This document shows, piece by piece, positions 35,714 through 45,422 of a stretch of DNA of 64,000 bases. Where the stretch lies: assembly GCF_900117445.1 (NCBI RefSeq), contig NZ_FPEJ01000001.1, forward strand, positions 1,044,501 through 1,108,500, given 5' to 3'. Source of the DNA: Hyphomicrobium sp. NDB2Meth4. GTDB lineage: Bacteria; Pseudomonadota; Alphaproteobacteria; Rhizobiales; Hyphomicrobiaceae. The first letter of the stretch is position 1. Each line of letters opens with the position of its first letter. The notes under the pieces were generated by a model, which saw nothing but the letters and a program-made list of their open reading frames with translations, ran no database searches and was not told the DNA's origin. Position numbers and translations under genes: made by a program.

Positions 35714-35941
35714 TCGCCCATCCCGATCGCTGAATGTGTAACCGGTCTAGGATGGTCAGCCTGCGCCAAGCTTGCGCCGCTATTTAATCGCCCGCTTTGC
35801 AAAGTCGCCTGCACAACAATAGGTGCAAAGCCGCACCATGCACTCAACGATTTGATTTACAGGACGAATGACGACGCAAGTAAGTTGTTGTTCATAAGTC
35901 GAAGGATGACATTCTGATCGCGAGCGATTCGGGGGGCCTCG

Positions 35942-36613
35942 ATGATCATTATTGTCGATGATCGTGAAGAGTTGACGTGTGTAGACACGCTGGGATTCGG
36001 TCGCGAGGGCATCTCGACGGAGGGCCTTGCTGCGTGCGATTTCGAGGATTGGGTGAGAACCGCTCCCGAACCGGAGTTGGCCGCCGTCGAAGCCTTTGTG
36101 CTCGGTGAATGCAGCGATCGCCGCATCTTTCCAAAGATGATCAAGCAGCGTTCGCGCGCGCCAGTGTTGGCGCTCAACGTCGATCAATCGCTGCAGGAAA
36201 CACTCGATCTGTTTGCCTCTGGCGTCGACGATGTCATCGGCAACCCGACTCACATCCACGAGATCCTTGCGCGCATCAAGGCGATCAAGCGCCGCGCCGT
36301 GGCCGAAGCTGAAGGTGCGGTCAGCGGCGAGATCCGCGTCTTCGGCGATGGCCGCGACCCAGAGGTCGGTGGCGAGCCGCTGCATCTGCCGCGCCGCGAG
36401 CGCCGCATCCTCGAATATCTGGTGAGCAACAAGGGCCGCCGCGTCACCAAGAGCCAGATCTTCAATTTCGTCTACGGTCTCTTCTCCGAGGAAATCGACG
36501 AGAACGTTATCGAGAGTCACATCAGCAAGCTGCGCAAGCGTCTGCGTCACCGGCTTGGCCACGACCCGATCGACTCGCAGCGCTATCTTGGCTACCGCCT
36601 GCTCGACGCGTGA
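35942..36613 (+). CDS. ftcR: Flagellar response-regulator-like transcription factor FtcR
   Basis: 223 residues: a receiver-like N-terminal domain (MIIIVDDRE, then ASGVDDVIGNPTHIHEILARI) and an OmpR-type winged helix (about 130-220) with LPRRERRILEYLVSNKGRRV and ESHISKLRKRLRHRLGHDPI. It matches FtcR of Brucella and Rem of Sinorhizobium, activators of flagellar genes. The canonical phospho-acceptor Asp is replaced in the AAVEAFVLGE stretch, as in other FtcR proteins, so control by phosphorylation is unlikely. GGGGGG precedes the ATG. It stands immediately upstream of flgE, the same order as in other Rhizobiales. Confidence 0.9.
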   Translation: MIIIVDDREELTCVDTLGFGREGISTEGLAACDFEDWVRTAPEPELAAVEAFVLGECSDRRIFPKMIKQRSRAPVLALNVDQSLQETLDLFASGVDDVIGNPTHIHEILARIKAIKRRAVAEAEGAVSGEIRVFGDGRDPEVGGEPLHLPRRERRILEYLVSNKGRRVTKSQIFNFVYGLFSEEIDENVIESHISKLRKRLRHRLGHDPIDSQRYLGYRLLDA

Positions 36614-36670
36614 GGGCTCCTCGCAATCGGAAGTCAGGTCCGATCCAGCTTCGCGCAAGCCGCAAATGTT

Positions 36671-36695
36671 CAAATGCACTGGGCAGTTGCATTTG
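36671..36695 (+). promoter_or_regulatory. Inverted repeat upstream of flgE
   Basis: CAAATGCA and TGCATTTG form a perfect 8-bp inverted repeat with a nine-base spacer, ending 16 bases before the flgE ATG and just upstream of its GGGGAG ribosome-binding site. A further CAAATG lies nine bases upstream in direct orientation. It may be an operator (FtcR is the obvious candidate) or an mRNA hairpin; the sequence alone does not decide. Confidence 0.4.
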
Positions 36696-36711
36696 ACGGG
36701 GAGCAAAGCTG

Positions 36712-37974
36712 ATGGGTCTCTATAGTACGATGCGGACGAGCGCGTCCGGCATGGCCGCACAGGCCAATCGCCTGGGAGCTGTGTCCGATAACATCGCCAA
36801 TTCGAGCACCACCGGCTACAAACGCGCCTCGATGGAGTTCTCCTCCCTCATTCTTGATTCGGGGGGAACGGAGTACGTCTCTGGCGGTGTCGAATCGCAC
36901 ACGCGCTACGCCATCAGCGAGCAGGGTGGCTTCAGCTTCACCACCTCGGTGACGGACCTTGCAGTCAAGGGACAGGGCTTCTTCGTTGTCTCGTCGGAGA
37001 ACGGCCAGACCTTCCTGACGCGCGCAGGCTCCTTCGTTCCCGACGGAGCCGGCGATCTCGTCAACGCGGCTGGCTTCAAGTTGATGGGCTACAGCTTGGC
37101 CAACGGCGCGCCGTCGATCGTCGCCAACGGCACAGGCGGCCTCGAGGTTGTCAACATCGGCTCGCTTGCGCTGCAGGCGACCCCTTCGACAGAGGCGGCC
37201 TTCCAGGTCAACCTTCCTTATAATTCCAGTACAGTACCAGTGGCGGATGCGCCCTCTGGCAACACCGCGACGGCGCAGTACACCGCCAAGACTTCTCTCG
37301 ACGCCTACGACAACCTCGGCAACAAGATCACGCTGGACGTCTATTCGACCAACCTCGGCGGCGGCGATTGGGAGATCACCGTCTTCAATCAGGCCGATGC
37401 CGCCGCGGGCGGCGGCTTCCCGTACGCATCTGGGCCGCTATCGACGGAGACGATGACGTTCGACAACTCGACCGGCTCGTTCACGTCGGCCAGCCCCACC
37501 TCAGTGTCGGTGCCGATTCCAAATGGCGCTACCCTTGTCATCGACATGACCGGTAGTACGCAGCTCGGTGCGGACTACACGCTTCTCGACGCCACCGTCG
37601 TCAACGGTAACGCTCCGAGCGCCGTTGAAAGCGTCGAGATCGCCGAGGATGGAACGCTTTACGCGGTCTTCGAGAGCGGCACGCGCGTGGCGACCTATAA
37701 GATCCCGCTGGCCAGTGTCGCTAGTCCGGACAACCTCCAGCCACTGGCCGGAAACGTCTTTATTGCGACGGCGAATTCCGGAGAGGTTCAGCTTGGGTTC
37801 CCAGGTGAAAGCGGCTTCGGAATCATGGTTTCGGGTGCGCTGGAGCAGTCGACGGTCGACCTCGCCTCCGAGCTCACCACGATGATCGAAGCCGAACGCA
37901 ACTACACCGCCAACTCGAAGGTCTTCCAGACCGGTGCCGAGCTGATGGACGTGCTTGTCAATCTGAAGCGCTAA
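36712..37974 (+). CDS. flgE: Flagellar hook protein FlgE
   Basis: 420 residues. The N-terminus (GLYSTMRTSASGMAAQANRL and SDNIANSSTTGYK) is the rod/hook/axial family signature; the middle shows the FlgE D1-D2 insertion with TAKTSLDAYDNLGNKITLDV; the C-terminus (ASELTTMIEAERNYTANSKV) closes the coiled coil. The protein assembles the universal joint outside the cell after export by the flagellar type III system. GGGGAG precedes the ATG. It heads the run flgE-flgK-flgL. Confidence 0.95.
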   Translation: MGLYSTMRTSASGMAAQANRLGAVSDNIANSSTTGYKRASMEFSSLILDSGGTEYVSGGVESHTRYAISEQGGFSFTTSVTDLAVKGQGFFVVSSENGQTFLTRAGSFVPDGAGDLVNAAGFKLMGYSLANGAPSIVANGTGGLEVVNIGSLALQATPSTEAAFQVNLPYNSSTVPVADAPSGNTATAQYTAKTSLDAYDNLGNKITLDVYSTNLGGGDWEITVFNQADAAAGGGFPYASGPLSTETMTFDNSTGSFTSASPTSVSVPIPNGATLVIDMTGSTQLGADYTLLDATVVNGNAPSAVESVEIAEDGTLYAVFESGTRVATYKIPLASVASPDNLQPLAGNVFIATANSGEVQLGFPGESGFGIMVSGALEQSTVDLASELTTMIEAERNYTANSKVFQTGAELMDVLVNLKR

Positions 37975-38009
37975 AGGTGAGCGCGGGCTAGCTTTGGGAT
38001 TGCAACTGG

Positions 38010-39479
38010 ATGTCGCTCTCTACCAGCCTCAATACGGCGATATCGAGCCTCGCTACCACGGCGGAGCAAACGTCTGTGCTCTCGCGCAATGTTGCGCGCG
38101 CGGGCGACACTACAGCCTCGCGCAAAAGTGCCGAGGTCGTCACGATCCCGGGTTACGGAGTGCGTCTCGCCTCCGTAACTCGCGTCGTCAACACGGCACT
38201 CTTCAATAATGTGCTCGTCTCGACGTCTAGCGCTGCCGGGCAGGACGCGATCGTATCTTCGATTGAAAAGCTGCAGCAGAGTCTAAGCGACACCGAACTC
38301 GACGCCTCCCCGGCGGCAATGCTGCAGAAACTGTCGGACGCTATCCAACAGTTTTCTGCAGCACCTGACAGCCTTGCGACCGCACAGTCTGCGGTTGCCG
38401 CGGCACGCGATATGGCGCGCACGCTCAACGAGGCAACCACCCTCGTCCAGAACGTGCGCGCCGAGGCCGACGCGGACATCGCTGGTTCGGTCAACACGCT
38501 GAATACACTGCTGTCGCGCTTCGAATCCGTGAACGCGGAAATCGTCAAGGGAACGCGGTCTGGTGCGGATATTACCGACTACGAGGATCAGCGCGATCAG
38601 ATCATCATGCAGATCTCCGAGGAGGTTGGGGTTAAGACGATAACCCGCTCCGACAACAGCATGGCGATCTATACCGATAGCGGCGTCACGCTGTTCGATA
38701 CGACACCGCGTACCATCACATTCCAGCCGACCGGCACCTACGTCGCGGGCACAGCCGGCAACGCCGTTTATGCCGATGGCGTCCCGATCACCGGCCCCTC
38801 GGCGACCATGGGCATCAGCTCCGGACGCATCGCGGGTCTGGCCAAAGTCCGCGACGACATCGCCGTCACCTATCAGAGCCAACTCGACGAGATCGCGCGC
38901 GGTCTCATCACGGCATTCTCCGAAAGCGACCAGAGCGCCGTTCCCTCGCTGGCCGACGCCACCGGGCTGTTTACGTGGAGCGGCTCGCCCGCAGTTCCCG
39001 CCGGTGGCACGATCGTCGCGGGTCTCGCCGGCTCCATAAGCATCAATGCGCTGGTCGATCCCGACCAAGGCGGCGACGCGACGCTATTGCGCGACGGCGG
39101 TATCAACGGTGCGGCCTACCTCTACAACGCCGACGGCGCCGCAGCATTCACCGATCGCATCAACGAGCAGTTAGACAAGCTGGGCGGCACGCAGGCGTTC
39201 GACGCGACGACCAAGCTGTCATCGTCGGCGACGCTTTTGGACTTGGCATCGGCATCGGCGGGCTGGCTTTCGGAGACCCGCACGGCAGCCAACGAAGAAG
39301 CCGAATACCGCTACACCCTGCTCGACCGTTCTTCTGAGGCGCTCAACAAGGTAACGGGCATCAACCTCGACGAGGAAATGACGCTGATGCTCGAACTGGA
39401 GCGCACGTATCAGGCGTCTAGCAAGCTGATCTCGACCATAAATCAGATGCTCGATACGTTGTTGGCAGCGGCGGGGTAA
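38010..39479 (+). CDS. flgK: Flagellar hook-associated protein FlgK (HAP1)
   Basis: 489 residues. The N-terminal helix (SLSTSLNTAISSLATTAEQT, then VLSRNVARAGD) departs from the usual NNIANA form but keeps the pattern; the C-terminus has EEMTLMLELERTYQASSKLI, the HAP1 signature. FlgK forms the first junction ring between hook and filament. The ribosome-binding site is weak. flgL begins four bases after the stop. Confidence 0.92.
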   Translation: MSLSTSLNTAISSLATTAEQTSVLSRNVARAGDTTASRKSAEVVTIPGYGVRLASVTRVVNTALFNNVLVSTSSAAGQDAIVSSIEKLQQSLSDTELDASPAAMLQKLSDAIQQFSAAPDSLATAQSAVAAARDMARTLNEATTLVQNVRAEADADIAGSVNTLNTLLSRFESVNAEIVKGTRSGADITDYEDQRDQIIMQISEEVGVKTITRSDNSMAIYTDSGVTLFDTTPRTITFQPTGTYVAGTAGNAVYADGVPITGPSATMGISSGRIAGLAKVRDDIAVTYQSQLDEIARGLITAFSESDQSAVPSLADATGLFTWSGSPAVPAGGTIVAGLAGSISINALVDPDQGGDATLLRDGGINGAAYLYNADGAAAFTDRINEQLDKLGGTQAFDATTKLSSSATLLDLASASAGWLSETRTAANEEAEYRYTLLDRSSEALNKVTGINLDEEMTLMLELERTYQASSKLISTINQMLDTLLAAAG

Positions 39480-39483
39480 TGGC

Positions 39484-40533
39484 ATGAAGACGACCTTCAT
39501 CTCCACCAGCGCACTTTCCGCCGCAACGCGTCAGTCACTGATGAAGGTGCAGCAGGAGCTGGCGGACGCGCAAAAAGAGGTGCTTACCGAGCGGTTCGCT
39601 GACGTAGGCATGCAGTTGGGCTATCGCACCGGCCAATCGATATCGCTGCGCCAGGACTACGCCCGCCTCACCACTATGATCGAGACCAACTCGACAGTGT
39701 CTTCCCGCCTCGAGGCGACGCAGACGACGCTTCAGAATCTTGCCGATACCGCGCAGGATTTCTCAGAGCAGCTTCTCGCCTTGCGCATGGGCGGCAGCAA
39801 TGCGCTTGGCGCGCAGACAGATGCAACGAGCCGCCTCGACGGCTTCCTCGACATCATGAACATGTCGTTCAGCAGCGGCTACCTGTTTGCGGGCGTGAAC
39901 TCCGACGTAAAGCCGCTCACCGACTACTTCGCAACGCCGACGTCGACCAGCAAGCAGAGCGTCGATGATGCATTTTTTGCCGAGTTCGGCTTCTCCCAGT
40001 CCGACCCTGCGGTGTCGACGATCTCCGCCGCGGACATGGAGAACTTCCTCAACACGACGTTTGCCGACGTGTTCGAAGATCCATCGTGGAGTGCGAACTG
40101 GTCATCGGCATCGTCGGACAACATGCGCAGCCGCATCTCCAGCAGCGAGCTGATCGAGACATCGACCAACGCCAACGAAAGCGCTTTCCGCAAGCTGGCC
40201 ATGGCCTACACAATGGTGGCCGATCTCGGCACCTCTAGCCTCGGACAGCCGGCGTATGAGGCGCTCATCGATAAGGCGATCACCGTCGTCAATGAAGCTG
40301 TCCAGCAGATTGGCGACCAGCAGTCGAAGCTCGGCGTCGCAGAGCAACGCGTCACCGACGCGAGTGATCGAATGTCGCTTCAGATCGATATTCTAACCAC
40401 TCAGATAACCTCGCTCGAAGGCGTCGACTCGAACGAGGCGGCGACCAGGGTCAACCAGCTGCTAACCCAGATTGAAACGTCGTACGCGCTGACCGCGCGC
40501 ATCATGGGACTGAGTATCCTGAACTACCTGTGA
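39484..40533 (+). CDS. flgL: Flagellar hook-associated protein FlgL (HAP3)
   Basis: 349 residues, flagellin-like at both ends: a helical N-terminus (FISTSALSAATRQSLMKVQQ) and a C-terminal coil (DSNEAATRVNQLLTQIETSY). The central region is variable. FlgL forms the second junction ring, on which the filament cap and flagellin assemble. It follows flgK with a four-base gap. Confidence 0.92.
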   Translation: MKTTFISTSALSAATRQSLMKVQQELADAQKEVLTERFADVGMQLGYRTGQSISLRQDYARLTTMIETNSTVSSRLEATQTTLQNLADTAQDFSEQLLALRMGGSNALGAQTDATSRLDGFLDIMNMSFSSGYLFAGVNSDVKPLTDYFATPTSTSKQSVDDAFFAEFGFSQSDPAVSTISAADMENFLNTTFADVFEDPSWSANWSSASSDNMRSRISSSELIETSTNANESAFRKLAMAYTMVADLGTSSLGQPAYEALIDKAITVVNEAVQQIGDQQSKLGVAEQRVTDASDRMSLQIDILTTQITSLEGVDSNEAATRVNQLLTQIETSYALTARIMGLSILNYL

Positions 40534-40577
40534 CCTGACCGGCGCCACGAACAACACCTCTGACCGCGGATCGACAA

Positions 40578-40925
40578 ATGTATCAATTCCCTTACGCCGA
40601 CACGATGGAGAGCAGCCCGCAACTCGCGCGCGAACGCGAGCGACAGGTGTTCGAGCGCTGTTTGGAGCTCTTCAGGGCCGCGGAGGAGAAAGGCGCAGGT
40701 TCGCGCGAGGCGATCGAGGCGCTGACGTTCTGCCAGCGCGTCTGGGCGACCTTGCTCGAGGACCTAGCCAGCCCCGAGAACGCACTGCCGAAGGAGCTGC
40801 GCGCCGAGATCATCTCGATCGGTCTCTGGGCGGTGCGGGAATCCGAGAGCATCCGCCTCGGCAAATCGAAGGACTTCAAGCCTTTGATCGAGGTGACAAC
40901 AGCACTCTACGAAGGGCTGAAATGA
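40578..40925 (+). CDS. flaF: Flagellar biosynthesis regulator FlaF
   Basis: 115 residues, all helical, with SREAIEALTFCQRVWATLLEDL and a C-terminal REIISIGLWAVRE-like block (AEIISIGLWAVRESESI) that define the FlaF family. FlaF promotes flagellin synthesis or secretion in Caulobacter and Rhizobiales, opposing or working with FlbT. Its stop overlaps the flbT start by four bases (ATGA), so the two are made together. Confidence 0.93.
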   Translation: MYQFPYADTMESSPQLARERERQVFERCLELFRAAEEKGAGSREAIEALTFCQRVWATLLEDLASPENALPKELRAEIISIGLWAVRESESIRLGKSKDFKPLIEVTTALYEGLK

Positions 40926-41356
40926 AAAAACTACAAATATCGCTGAAGCCGGGGGAGCGCATCTACGTCAATGGGGCCGTGCTCAAGGTCGACCGCAAGG
41001 TGTCGATTGAATTCCTCAATGACGTGACCTTCCTTCTGGAGCATCACGTCATCCACCCCGACGACACCAAGACTCCGCTGCGTCAGCTCTACTTCATCAT
41101 ACAGACGGTGCTCATCGATCCGGCCAACAGCGGTGATGCGCATGCGATGTTCTACCAGTCTCTCGCCTCGCTGGATGCTTCGGTCGACAACGCCACCATT
41201 CGCGAGGGATTGACTGATGTCCGCGACTTCTTCGATCGCGGGCGCCCATTCGACGCTCTCAAAGTGCTCCGCTCGCTCTTCCCCGTTGAGGAATCGATCC
41301 TCAGCCAGAGCAAGCGCAAGGAGCCTGGGACGCTAGATCAACACCCAACGCACTGA
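40922..41356 (+). CDS. flbT: Flagellin post-transcriptional regulator FlbT
   Basis: 144 residues, with LKPGERIYVNGAVLKVDRKV at the N-terminus and LRQLYFIIQTVLIDP in the middle, the family hallmarks. In Caulobacter FlbT binds the flagellin mRNA 5' leader and controls its stability; in Brucella and Sinorhizobium it acts on flagellin expression too. The start is coupled to flaF by ATGA. The structured leaders before the three flagellin genes of this window are obvious candidate targets. Confidence 0.95.
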   Translation: MKKLQISLKPGERIYVNGAVLKVDRKVSIEFLNDVTFLLEHHVIHPDDTKTPLRQLYFIIQTVLIDPANSGDAHAMFYQSLASLDASVDNATIREGLTDVRDFFDRGRPFDALKVLRSLFPVEESILSQSKRKEPGTLDQHPTH

Positions 41357-41365
41357 GGCGGCCCC

Positions 41366-41782
41366 ATGGTTACGGTCAACACCACAACAGCGACGAATGC
41401 GACGGCCACGAATAAGAGCACCACGGAGACGACGAATTCCGCCGCGTCCCTGGACTATACGGCCTTCCTGCGGCTGCTGATCGCGCAGATGCAGAACCAG
41501 GATCCGACAAACCCCACCGATGCAAACGAGTGGATGGGGCAGATCGCGTCGTTCTCGAACGTCGAGCAGGCAATTCAGACCAACGCCAAGCTGGATTCCC
41601 TGATGACGTCCATGGCCCTTAACCAGATCGACGGCATCATTGGCCGCACCGTCACCGCCACCACCGACGATGGCACGATCTCCGGCAAGGTTGAATCGGT
41701 GCGCATCATTTCCGGCGGCGCCGTTGCCATCCTGGAGGACGGGACTCGCCTGCTTCTGGGCGAAGGCGTGGAAATCTCCTGA
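41366..41782 (+). CDS. flgD: Flagellar hook capping protein FlgD
   Basis: 138 residues, a short FlgD. A Thr/Asn-rich N-terminus is followed by the conserved DYTAFLRLLIAQMQNQDPTN and SFSNVEQAIQTNAKLDSL, then the C-terminal Tudor/FNIII remnant. FlgD caps the growing hook. Rhizobiales FlgD proteins are similarly short, lacking most of the C-terminal domain of the enterobacterial form. The stop overlaps the fliQ start by one base (TGATG). Confidence 0.93.
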   Translation: MVTVNTTTATNATATNKSTTETTNSAASLDYTAFLRLLIAQMQNQDPTNPTDANEWMGQIASFSNVEQAIQTNAKLDSLMTSMALNQIDGIIGRTVTATTDDGTISGKVESVRIISGGAVAILEDGTRLLLGEGVEIS

Positions 41783-42048
41783 TGAACCAGGCCGACGCGC
41801 TCGACATCGTGCAGTCCGCCATCTGGACCATTATTGTGGCTTCGAGCCCCGCTGTGGTGGCCGCCATGGCTGTCGGCATCGTCATCGCACTTCTGCAGGC
41901 ATTGACCCAGGTCCAGGAAATCACGCTGACCTTCATCCCGAAGATCATCGCTACGCTTCTGGTCACCTCCCTGATGGCCCCATTCATCGGCACGGTCATC
42001 TACGCCTTCGCCGAGCAGATCTACGGCCGCATCCAGAACGGATTCTAG
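41782..42048 (+). CDS. fliQ: Flagellar export gate protein FliQ
   Basis: 88 residues, two membrane helices, with VQSAIWTIIVASSPAVVAAM and VGIVIALLQALTQVQEITL, the FliQ signature. It builds the export gate with FliP and FliR. Translation is coupled to flgD. flhA follows after 74 bases. Confidence 0.95.
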   Translation: MNQADALDIVQSAIWTIIVASSPAVVAAMAVGIVIALLQALTQVQEITLTFIPKIIATLLVTSLMAPFIGTVIYAFAEQIYGRIQNGF

Positions 42049-42122
42049 TGCGTCGGCGCTGGCCAGGGCACCTTCGCGCAAGGTTCGCCGGCTAATTCTT
42101 GCCCCTCGTTCGAGGGGACCAT

Positions 42123-44213
42123 ATGGCCGAATCTATCGTCACGTCGGCGCCGGCGGTCAAACGTGCCGGCAATCAGGATGTAAGCCTTGCCATCGGCATC
42201 GTCTTCATTTTGGCGGTGCTGTTCCTGCCGTTGCCGTCTACGCTGATCGACATCGGCCTCGCCATCTCGATCGCCCTCGCAGTTCTCATCCTGATGGTGG
42301 CCCTGTGGATTCAGCGGCCGCTCGACTTCTCGGCCTTTCCCACCGTTCTGCTGATCGCCACGATATTGCGATTATCGCTCAATATCGCCACGACGCGCCT
42401 CATCCTCTCGCACGGGGCGGAGGGCTATACCGCGGCCGGACACGTCATTGCCGGCTTCTCCAACTTCGTCATGAGCGGCGACTTCATGATCGGTACGATC
42501 GTGTTCGTCATCCTCATTACGGTAAACTTCCTCGTCATCACCAAGGGTGCAACGCGTATCGCCGAGGTCGGTGCCCGCTTCACTCTCGACGCCATCCCCG
42601 GCAAGCAGATGGCCATCGACGCCGACCTTTCCGCCGGCCTGATCGACGAGAAGGAGGCCATGCACCGCCGCCGCGAGCTTGAAGAGGAAAGCGCCTTCTT
42701 CGGCTCCATGGACGGTGCATCGAAGTTCGTACGCGGCGACGCCATCGCCGGTCTCATCATTACGGCCATCAACGTCTTCGGCGGCATCGTCATTGGCGTG
42801 ACGCGCCACGACCTGTCGTTCTCCGAGGCCTCCGACGTCTACACCAAGCTGTCGGTCGGTGACGGTCTCGTTACCCAGATCCCGGCGCTGATCATCTCGC
42901 TTGCGGCAGGCCTCCTCGTTTCCAAAGGCGGCACCCGCGGCAGCGCCGAGAAGGCGGTATTCGGTCAGCTCGGCAACCACCCCCGCGCTCTGACGCTGGC
43001 CGGCGTCGTCATGTTCGTTCTGGCCTTGTCGCCTGGCCTGCCGTTCCTCCCCTTCGCCGTTCTCGGATCGAGCATGGTCTTCATCGCCTATGCTATTCCG
43101 CGCCGCCACGCCGCCGCCAAGGCTGCCGAGGATGCCCGCGCGCGCGAAGCCAAGCTCAAGGCTGAGGAGGAAGTGCGCCAGTCGGTCAAGGAGTCGCTCA
43201 AGACCGTCGAGTTGGAGCTGTGCCTCGGCAAGCAGATCTCCGGCACGCTGATGGCTGCCCACAGCGAGCTGGCGCAGCGCGTCAGCAAGATGCGTCACCG
43301 TTTTGCCCGCCAATACGGCTTCGTCGTGCCCGAAATCCGCCTGACCGACGACCTGTCGATCCCGCCCAAGAGCTATCAGATCAAGATCCACGGCACGGTC
43401 GTCGCCACCGAGGAGCTGCGCATCGGAGACGTGCTCGTCATCATCGGCGACGGCAAGCCGCCGAACGTGCCCGGCGACGAAACGCGCGAGCCGGCTTTCG
43501 GCATGAAGGCGATGTGGACTTCCGAGATGTTCACCAGCGCCCTGCAGCGCGACGGCTTCTCCGCCGTCGACAACATGTCGGTAATGCTGACCCACCTTGG
43601 CGAGGTCATCCGCAACAACCTGGCGCAGCTTCTGTCCTATAAGGACATGCGCACCCTGCTCGATCGCCTCGAGCCGGAGTATCGCCGCCTGATCGAGGAA
43701 ATCATTCCCTCGCGCATCTCCTATTCGGGGCTGCAAGCGGTATTGAAGTTGCTGCTCGCCGAGCGCATCTCGATCCGCAACCTGCATCTCATCCTAGAAG
43801 CTATCGCCGAGATCGCGCCGCACGCCTCACGTTCTGAGCAGATCGCCGAACACGTGCGCCTGCGCATGGCGCAGCAGATCTGTGGCGAGATGGCCGACGA
43901 AGGCGTGCTCAAGGTGCTCCGCCTGGGCAACCGTTGGGAGCTAGCCTTCCATCAGAGCCTCAAGCGCGATGCCAAGGGCGAGGTCGTGGAGTTCGACATC
44001 GATCCCAAGCTCATCGAGCAGTTCAGCACCGAGGCGACCGGCGTCATTCGCCGCCTGATGGATCAGCGTCACAAGTTCGTGCTGGTCGCCGCCCCCGATG
44101 CGCGCCCCTATGTCCGCATGATCACCGAGCGCCTTTTCGCGACCTTGCCTGTGCTCTCGCATCTCGAAATCGCACGCGGCGTTCAGATCAAGTCGCTCGG
44201 AACCATCTCGTGA
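42123..44213 (+). CDS. flhA: Flagellar export apparatus protein FlhA
   Basis: 696 residues from the ATG at 42123, placed after GAGGGG; a TTG at 42099 is less likely. Eight membrane helices span roughly the first 330 residues, including [15 protein letters not shown] and the FHIPEP-type cytosolic loop ([20 protein letters not shown], with the conserved Asp). The C-terminal cytosolic part binds chaperone-substrate complexes. FlhA forms the nonameric export ring and the proton channel. The stop overlaps the fliR GTG. Confidence 0.96.
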   Translation: MAESIVTSAPAVKRAGNQDVSLAIGIVFILAVLFLPLPSTLIDIGLAISIALAVLILMVALWIQRPLDFSAFPTVLLIATILRLSLNIATTRLILSHGAEGYTAAGHVIAGFSNFVMSGDFMIGTIVFVILITVNFLVITKGATRIAEVGARFTLDAIPGKQMAIDADLSAGLIDEKEAMHRRRELEEESAFFGSMDGASKFVRGDAIAGLIITAINVFGGIVIGVTRHDLSFSEASDVYTKLSVGDGLVTQIPALIISLAAGLLVSKGGTRGSAEKAVFGQLGNHPRALTLAGVVMFVLALSPGLPFLPFAVLGSSMVFIAYAIPRRHAAAKAAEDARAREAKLKAEEEVRQSVKESLKTVELELCLGKQISGTLMAAHSELAQRVSKMRHRFARQYGFVVPEIRLTDDLSIPPKSYQIKIHGTVVATEELRIGDVLVIIGDGKPPNVPGDETREPAFGMKAMWTSEMFTSALQRDGFSAVDNMSVMLTHLGEVIRNNLAQLLSYKDMRTLLDRLEPEYRRLIEEIIPSRISYSGLQAVLKLLLAERISIRNLHLILEAIAEIAPHASRSEQIAEHVRLRMAQQICGEMADEGVLKVLRLGNRWELAFHQSLKRDAKGEVVEFDIDPKLIEQFSTEATGVIRRLMDQRHKFVLVAAPDARPYVRMITERLFATLPVLSHLEIARGVQIKSLGTIS

Positions 44214-44968
44214 CTTCGGTCATCGGACCGCAAGTCATCCTGGCGACATTCCTGATCTTCTGCCGCATCGGCACGTGTCTGATGTTGATGCCCGGCTTTT
44301 CGTCCCCGCGTGTCCCCACCAGAGTGCGCCTCTTCGTCGTCATTTCGCTGACACTGGCGCTGGCGCCGATGCTCGCCGAGGGCGTCAAGGCATCCATCCC
44401 CAACGAGCAGCCGGTGACGGTTTTCAAGCTGATCGCATCCGAGATGATCATCGGGGCTATCATCGGCCTGATGGGGCGGATGTTTTATCTCGCTTTGCAG
44501 TTTGCCGGCGCCTCGATCGCCATGTTCGTCGGCCTCTCCAACACGCCCGACGCGCACATCGAGGAGGACGAGCCGCAAGCCGCGGTGACGAGCCTCATCA
44601 CTCTAACGGCAACGGTGCTGATCTTCGTGATGGGGCTGCACTGGGAGATCATCCGCGCCATTGTTGAATCATACGCCGTGGTGCCGGTGGCCAAGCAACT
44701 CGCCGACAACTTCGGCCTCATCAAGATCGTCGACGCATTGGCGGACGCCTTCTTCCTCGCCTTGCGCATCAGCGCCCCTTTCATGGTCTACTCGCTGATG
44801 ATCAACCTGATGTTCGGCATCCTCGGCAAGCTGACCCCGCAGATTCCCGTCTATTTCATCTCCATTCCGTTCGTCCTCGCAGGCGGCGGATTGATCCTCT
44901 ACTTCACCAGCAGCGAGCTTCTGCAACTCTTCATGAGCGGCTTCACCGAATGGCTGGCAAGGATATGA
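44210..44968 (+). CDS. fliR: Flagellar export gate protein FliR
   Basis: 252 residues from a GTG overlapping the flhA stop by four bases (GTGA); the longer frame upstream is a shadow of flhA. Six membrane helices, with [20 protein letters not shown] at the start and [19 protein letters not shown] near the end, typical of FliR. It completes the FliPQR gate with FliQ, encoded just upstream, and FliP, encoded 16 kb downstream. Confidence 0.93.
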   Translation: MTSVIGPQVILATFLIFCRIGTCLMLMPGFSSPRVPTRVRLFVVISLTLALAPMLAEGVKASIPNEQPVTVFKLIASEMIIGAIIGLMGRMFYLALQFAGASIAMFVGLSNTPDAHIEEDEPQAAVTSLITLTATVLIFVMGLHWEIIRAIVESYAVVPVAKQLADNFGLIKIVDALADAFFLALRISAPFMVYSLMINLMFGILGKLTPQIPVYFISIPFVLAGGGLILYFTSSELLQLFMSGFTEWLARI

Positions 44969-44972
44969 GCAC

Positions 44973-45362
44973 ATGATCAAGCAGCGGCTGAAGAAGGCAA
45001 AGCGCTTGCACGATGTGCAGGAAAGCCTGCAGCAGATCGAAGAAGAGAGGATCGCCAGGCTTCGCGCACGCAAAGACGACATTGCCCGCCAGCAGAGCGA
45101 AATCGTCAGCGCGCTTTCCGCCGATGCGGGCCTGGAGCGCCTTTACGTCGGCCGGCTGAAATCACTGAGTGAAGAATCAACCCGCATCGACAAAGAGATC
45201 GAGTTCCGCTCGCGCACCCTGCTCGCCATCGCCACGCGCACCAAATTCGCAGAGCGCCTCGTACGCAACTACGCGCAACAGGACGCCAAAGTCGACGCCG
45301 AAAAACAGCTTCTCGATATCATCGATCGCATCGCACGCGGCGATGACGCAAGCCTCCCATAA
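44973..45362 (+). CDS. Coiled-coil flagellar-cluster protein, FliJ-like candidate
   Basis: 129 residues, almost entirely predicted coiled coil, highly charged (RLKKAKRLHDVQESLQQIEE and ARLRARKDDIARQQSEI). Size, charge and location after the export-gate genes fit FliJ, the stalk of the export ATPase, which is otherwise missing from the window. Sequence identity to FliJ is not obvious to me, so the assignment rests on architecture and place. It begins four bases after fliR. Confidence 0.6.
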   Translation: MIKQRLKKAKRLHDVQESLQQIEEERIARLRARKDDIARQQSEIVSALSADAGLERLYVGRLKSLSEESTRIDKEIEFRSRTLLAIATRTKFAERLVRNYAQQDAKVDAEKQLLDIIDRIARGDDASLP

Positions 45363-45422
45363 GCTTATTGAGCGACTTTCACACCTACCATTCAGGCTGC
45401 CAAAGGGCTGTGCTGATCGAGC

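Noticed and set aside
42372-43787. 471-codon minus-strand frame
   Set aside because: Antisense shadow of flhA.
44973-45362. Firm naming of the coiled-coil gene as fliJ
   Set aside because: Architecture and place fit, but no FliJ-specific residues could be identified by eye, so the symbol was withheld.
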